This document shows, in pieces, positions 30,123 through 32,184 of a DNA stretch of 32,184 bases (its first letter is position 1; every line of letters starts with the position of its first letter). The translations under genes were made by a program, and so were the position numbers. The stretch is from Candidatus Pacearchaeota archaeon CG_4_10_14_0_2_um_filter_35_33 (GTDB lineage: Archaea; Nanobdellota; Nanobdellia; Pacearchaeales; GW2011-AR1), in the NCBI GenBank assembly GCA_002792635.1, contig PFOR01000017.1, forward strand, positions 1-32,184. The letters are read 5' to 3'. A model generated the notes under the pieces. That model ran no database searches. It saw only the letters and a list, made by a program, of their open reading frames with translations, and was not told the DNA's origin.

Positions 30123-30362
30123 ATGGTGATAGAACTGAAGAAGTCTATTAACAATGGGAAGGTTTATTTTGGTGTCAAGCAAATGGTGAAGAATTCTAAA
30201 AAGATAGATTTGGTTTTTGTTCCCAGTGATGTCAGACAAGAAACTCTTGAAGTTTTGAGAAAAAATAAGATGGATTTTGATGTTCTAGATGTTTCAAAAG
30301 AGGAAGCTGCACAGAAGCTGGAGTTGGATTTCCTTTGTGAGGTTTTTAGTTTGGGAAAATAA
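30123..30362 (+). CDS. rpl30e: Ribosomal protein eL30
   Basis: The 79-residue protein matches archaeal L30e, a 50S protein of the L7Ae superfamily fold. Seen are the start (LKKSINNGKVYFGVKQMVKNSKK, the glycine-lysine strand-helix) and DLVFVPSDVRQETLEVLRKNK. It is shorter than the typical ~100 residues, lacking part of the C-terminal strand-helix; the stop is 1 nt before the nusA ATG. Its place between rpoA and nusA is the conserved archaeal order. Confidence 0.85.
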   Translation: MVIELKKSINNGKVYFGVKQMVKNSKKIDLVFVPSDVRQETLEVLRKNKMDFDVLDVSKEEAAQKLELDFLCEVFSLGK

Positions 30363-30363
30363 G

Positions 30364-30771
30364 ATGGGCGGAACAATAACAATGCAGAAGATGAGGTATA
30401 TTAATTCTCTTAATAGGATTTCTAATGTTAGAACAAGTGATTGCTTTGTATATAATAACATAATCTTTTTTGCTGTGCCTAAAGCCTTTGTCTCAAAGGC
30501 AATTGGTCTCGGTGCTAAAAATATCAAAGAGCTTCAGATGAGATTTGGGAAGAGAGTTAAGATAATTCCTTTGACTGAAGATGTTGAAAAATTTATCAAA
30601 AGTATTGTGAACCCTGTTGAGTTTAAAAGTTTGGAAGCTAAAGAGGATTGCTATATTCTTACTGCGGGTGGGAGGAATAAGGCAGCATTGTTAGGACGAA
30701 ATAAGAGAAGATTAATTGAATTGAATAAAATCGTTGAGGATTTCTTTGGAAAACCGTTAAAGATTGTTTAG
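30364..30771 (+). CDS. nusA: Transcription factor NusA-like KH protein
   Basis: The 135-residue protein has two KH-type domains as in archaeal NusA. VFAVPKAFVSKAIGLGAKNI-type sequence appears (residues about 33-55, with GLGAKNIKEL as the KH loop), followed by GKRVKIIPLTEDVEKFI, and the second domain holds ILTAGGRNKAALLGRNKRRL. It lacks the bacterial N-terminal domain. The frame is open to 30289, but ATG 30364, one base after the rpl30e stop, is the natural start. It binds RNA and aids transcription elongation. In most archaea rps12, rps7 and EF-1A follow; here unrelated genes do. Confidence 0.88.
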   Translation: MGGTITMQKMRYINSLNRISNVRTSDCFVYNNIIFFAVPKAFVSKAIGLGAKNIKELQMRFGKRVKIIPLTEDVEKFIKSIVNPVEFKSLEAKEDCYILTAGGRNKAALLGRNKRRLIELNKIVEDFFGKPLKIV

Positions 30772-30905
30772 ATAGTTTTAAATTTAGTCTGGTTTATGAA
30801 ATGCTATTCAGAAAATGAGCAAAATAAGAGGGGATATAAATTAGAAAGGTAAATTTACTATGTTGTTATGATATTTAGATTGGGCAAGATAAGCTAGAGA
30901 TATTA

Positions 30906-31046
30906 ATGGATAGTTGTGTTGGTTGTAATATTCCAATTGAACCATCTCAAGAAGAGGAACATGAGCAGGAAAGAAATGAAAGTGATAGGAATATTCTTGA
31001 CAATATTGGGTATTGGTCTGCTGGAAGTATGGATGTGTATGCTTAG
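30906..31046 (+). CDS. Possible small 46-residue protein
   Basis: A 46-codon frame encodes an acidic peptide starting MDSCVGCNIPIEPSQEEEHE with one CxxC. It ends with GYWSAGSMDVYA. A TATA box about 70 nt upstream (30832-30840) instead matches ATG 30860, whose frame is only three codons. Two Cys are not enough for a zinc finger, so it may be a chance frame or a remnant. It overlaps the convergent gene by 4 nt. The rest of the 271-nt gap after nusA holds no other feature I can support. Confidence 0.3.
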   Translation: MDSCVGCNIPIEPSQEEEHEQERNESDRNILDNIGYWSAGSMDVYA

Positions 31047-31363
31047 AAGACTATAGCAATGTCACAATTTTCTGATATCCAAATTAAATATTGCCCTGAA
31101 CAATAGTTTTGATTTTCTATGGCTATTGGAGGCATGCAATCCAATATTTCTTGTTCTGGGCAAGTAAATTCCTCAGAAGGATTTTGTAAATCCACTATTT
31201 GGTTTTCAAGAGTTGAGATTCTAGCATCTTTTTGTTGCAAATCTAATTCTAATTCTTCAATTTTCTCTTTATCGCTTCCAAAGGAAAGACCAAATGAGAA
31301 TCCGATGATAAGCGCAATAATTATTATTGCAGCAGATATTATTAAACCTCCACGTTTGTTCAT
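31043..31363 (-). CDS. Membrane-anchored coiled-coil protein with Cys-rich domain
   Basis: The 106-residue protein has a basic start (MNKRGG) and one transmembrane helix (about 6-28). A heptad coiled coil (about 33-60, KEKIEELELDLQQKDARIST) is followed by an exported 45-residue domain with four Cys (TCPEQEILDCMPPIAIENQN, then YCSGQYLIWISENC). The Cys spacing suggests two disulfides. The function is unknown; it may be a surface oligomer. A TATA box is centred 26 nt upstream. It is divergent with the lipoprotein-like gene. Confidence 0.6.
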   Translation of the reverse strand: MNKRGGLIISAAIIIIALIIGFSFGLSFGSDKEKIEELELDLQQKDARISTLENQIVDLQNPSEEFTCPEQEILDCMPPIAIENQNYCSGQYLIWISENCDIAIVF

Positions 31364-31385
31364 ATAATTAGTTATTAGGTGTTAT

Positions 31386-31393
31386 TATAAATT
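31386..31393 (-). promoter_or_regulatory. TATA box of the Cys-rich membrane protein gene
   Basis: tataaatt is centred 26 nt before the ATG at 31363. Confidence 0.45.
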
Positions 31394-31412
31394 TATGCTG
31401 TTATTAGTGCTC

Positions 31413-31420
31413 TTTTATAA
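31413..31420 (+). promoter_or_regulatory. TATA box of the lipoprotein-like gene
   Basis: tttataa is centred 26 nt before TTG 31442, supporting that unusual start. Confidence 0.45.
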
Positions 31421-31441
31421 TGACAGCAAGATTTAAATATA

Positions 31442-32110
31442 TTGAAAACCTGTATAGTTATACTCAGAAGTGCAGTAAGCGGTCTGACTGAGAGGGTTTT
31501 TTCTAGAGTTCGTGCTGGTTCACTTGGTTTAAGTATTGGATTAGCTGGATTGACCGCTGGATGTGAGATGACTGATGGGGAACTCTTGGGGCTTGCTGCA
31601 CGTACGGTTGCTCCAGAGATTGATGATTCTAGAGTTGGAAGAGCTGTCGATATTGGCGGACAAACATTGATAAATAGTGAACAAGCTAAAAAAGGCAGAA
31701 CTCGGGTTGATGTGTATAATAATGGAAATGGCAATTATGCCCAAAAAAAAGAAGTGAAACCTAATTGGACTGGCAAATCGATTCGGGATTATTCTAATAC
31801 TGGTGCCGCTGATCCATCCAATGGATATGAGTATGGGTGGGGTACATTCCAGATTTATGATGGGGGTATCCAATTTATCTCTGAGAAGAACAGTTTCTTT
31901 TCTTATCCATATGGTAACATCTCTGAAATACATGTTAAAGAGGGTGGGTGGTTGGACTCTAGTGATATGATTAGGTTTGTTGCAAAGGGGGGCGATGGTG
32001 GTTGGAAGACATATAAGGCAAATGTTTTCTTCGAGAAAAGTTTTGATGCTACTGCACTTGGTAAGTGGATTCATAGCAGAGCGACAAACTCTAAATTGAA
32101 CTTTGAATAA
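31442..32110 (+). CDS. Lipoprotein-like protein with possible PH-like domain
   Basis: The 222-residue product starts at TTG; the TATA spacing supports this and no ATG is available before the signal region. The N terminus is basic, followed by a hydrophobic stretch GSLGLSIGLAGLTAGC that resembles a lipobox (TAGC at residues 37-40), so C40 may be lipidated or exported. Residues 43-120 are a low-complexity linker. Residues 130-215 form a beta-rich unit (GWGTFQIYDGGIQFISEK, then FFSYPYGNISEIHVKEGGWL, then MIRFVAKGGDGGWKTYKANV) and a final helix TALGKWIHSRAT. This order of strands and helix resembles bacterial PH-like domains. Lipobox and fold are inference. Export without a clear bacterial Lgt/LspA context is odd. 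Confidence 0.5.
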   Translation: MKTCIVILRSAVSGLTERVFSRVRAGSLGLSIGLAGLTAGCEMTDGELLGLAARTVAPEIDDSRVGRAVDIGGQTLINSEQAKKGRTRVDVYNNGNGNYAQKKEVKPNWTGKSIRDYSNTGAADPSNGYEYGWGTFQIYDGGIQFISEKNSFFSYPYGNISEIHVKEGGWLDSSDMIRFVAKGGDGGWKTYKANVFFEKSFDATALGKWIHSRATNSKLNFE

Positions 32111-32123
32111 GACACCAAGAATA

Positions 32124-32131
32124 TTTATAAA
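32124..32131 (+). promoter_or_regulatory. TATA box of the 3'-edge gene
   Basis: tttataaa is centred 25 nt before ATG 32153. Confidence 0.45.
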
Positions 32132-32152
32132 TAAGCATTCTCTTGTTAGTAC

Positions 32153-32184
32153 ATGTCGGAAAAGAGGAATTTAGCTATTAGAAG
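32153..32184 (+). CDS. Start of a gene cut by the window edge
   Basis: The first ten codons (MSEKRNLAIR) follow a well-spaced TATA box. The rest is outside the window, so no function can be given. Confidence 0.45.
   Translation, partial: MSEKRNLAIR

Noticed and set aside
30860-30871. Leaderless gene at ATG 30860
   Set aside because: The TATA spacing is right but the frame is only three codons (MLL); too little to call.
1-32184. Genome-wide reassignment of TAA/TAG to glutamine
   Set aside because: Most intact genes end in TAA or TAG with convergent neighbours starting immediately, so both codons are true stops.
1-32184. CRISPR array
   Set aside because: No regularly spaced repeat of 20-40 bp was found; the only long exact repeat is the pair of tRNA-end copies.

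Overview
The window reads as a piece of a small, AT-rich archaeal chromosome, most likely a DPANN lineage of the Woesearchaeota/Pacearchaeota kind. The evidence is archaeal: rpoH-rpoB-rpoA-rpl30e-nusA in archaeal order, archaeal-type ThrRS and TrpRS, a class III (archaellin/pilin) signal peptide, TATA-box promoters and HtpX/LemA. Small two-helix proteins such as DUF5652, which are common in CPR bacteria and DPANN, point the same way. Most genes with their own promoter have a TATA box centred 24-28 nt before the start codon, so most mRNAs are probably leaderless. I used that spacing to choose several starts.

Layout. 1-3.8 kb: pilin-like protein (cut by the window edge), CYTH phosphatase/cyclase, a conserved coiled-coil protein, a small gene with an in-frame stop, thrS. 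3.9-6.3 kb: a three-gene operon ending in an NlpC/P60-like cysteine hydrolase, convergent with trpS. 6.4-12.4 kb: cell-surface functions: a membrane protein with a degenerate class III cyclase-like domain, htpX, small exported proteins, lemA with a methyltransferase and a 44-residue membrane protein, a membrane thioredoxin-like protein, and a broken membrane-anchored winged-helix regulator. 12.4-18.8 kb: a possible eL41, a DUF4926-like protein, DUF5652, then nrdR-nrdJ-small zinc protein and thioredoxin. nrdR is preceded by two NrdR-box-like operators exactly 31 bp apart; nrdJ carries a 368-residue intein at the catalytic cysteine.

18.9-22.8 kb is a decaying accessory island: a type IIG-like restriction-modification gene broken by a frameshift and a stop, a DUF4258/DUF2283 toxin-antitoxin pair whose toxin has an in-frame TAG, and the 3' remnant of a second restriction-modification gene. 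It lies beside a tRNA-Lys(UUU) whose 3' end is duplicated 82 bp downstream.

23.1-30.8 kb holds the RNA polymerase operon, with unsplit rpoB and a fused, compact rpoA. The window closes with a membrane-anchored Cys-rich protein, a lipoprotein-like protein and the first codons of another gene.

Functionally, NrdR, NrdJ and thioredoxin form a ribonucleotide-reduction module (sensor-repressor, B12-dependent enzyme, reductant). HtpX and LemA form the usual membrane quality-control pair. The rest is core information processing plus a fast-changing surface/defence complement.
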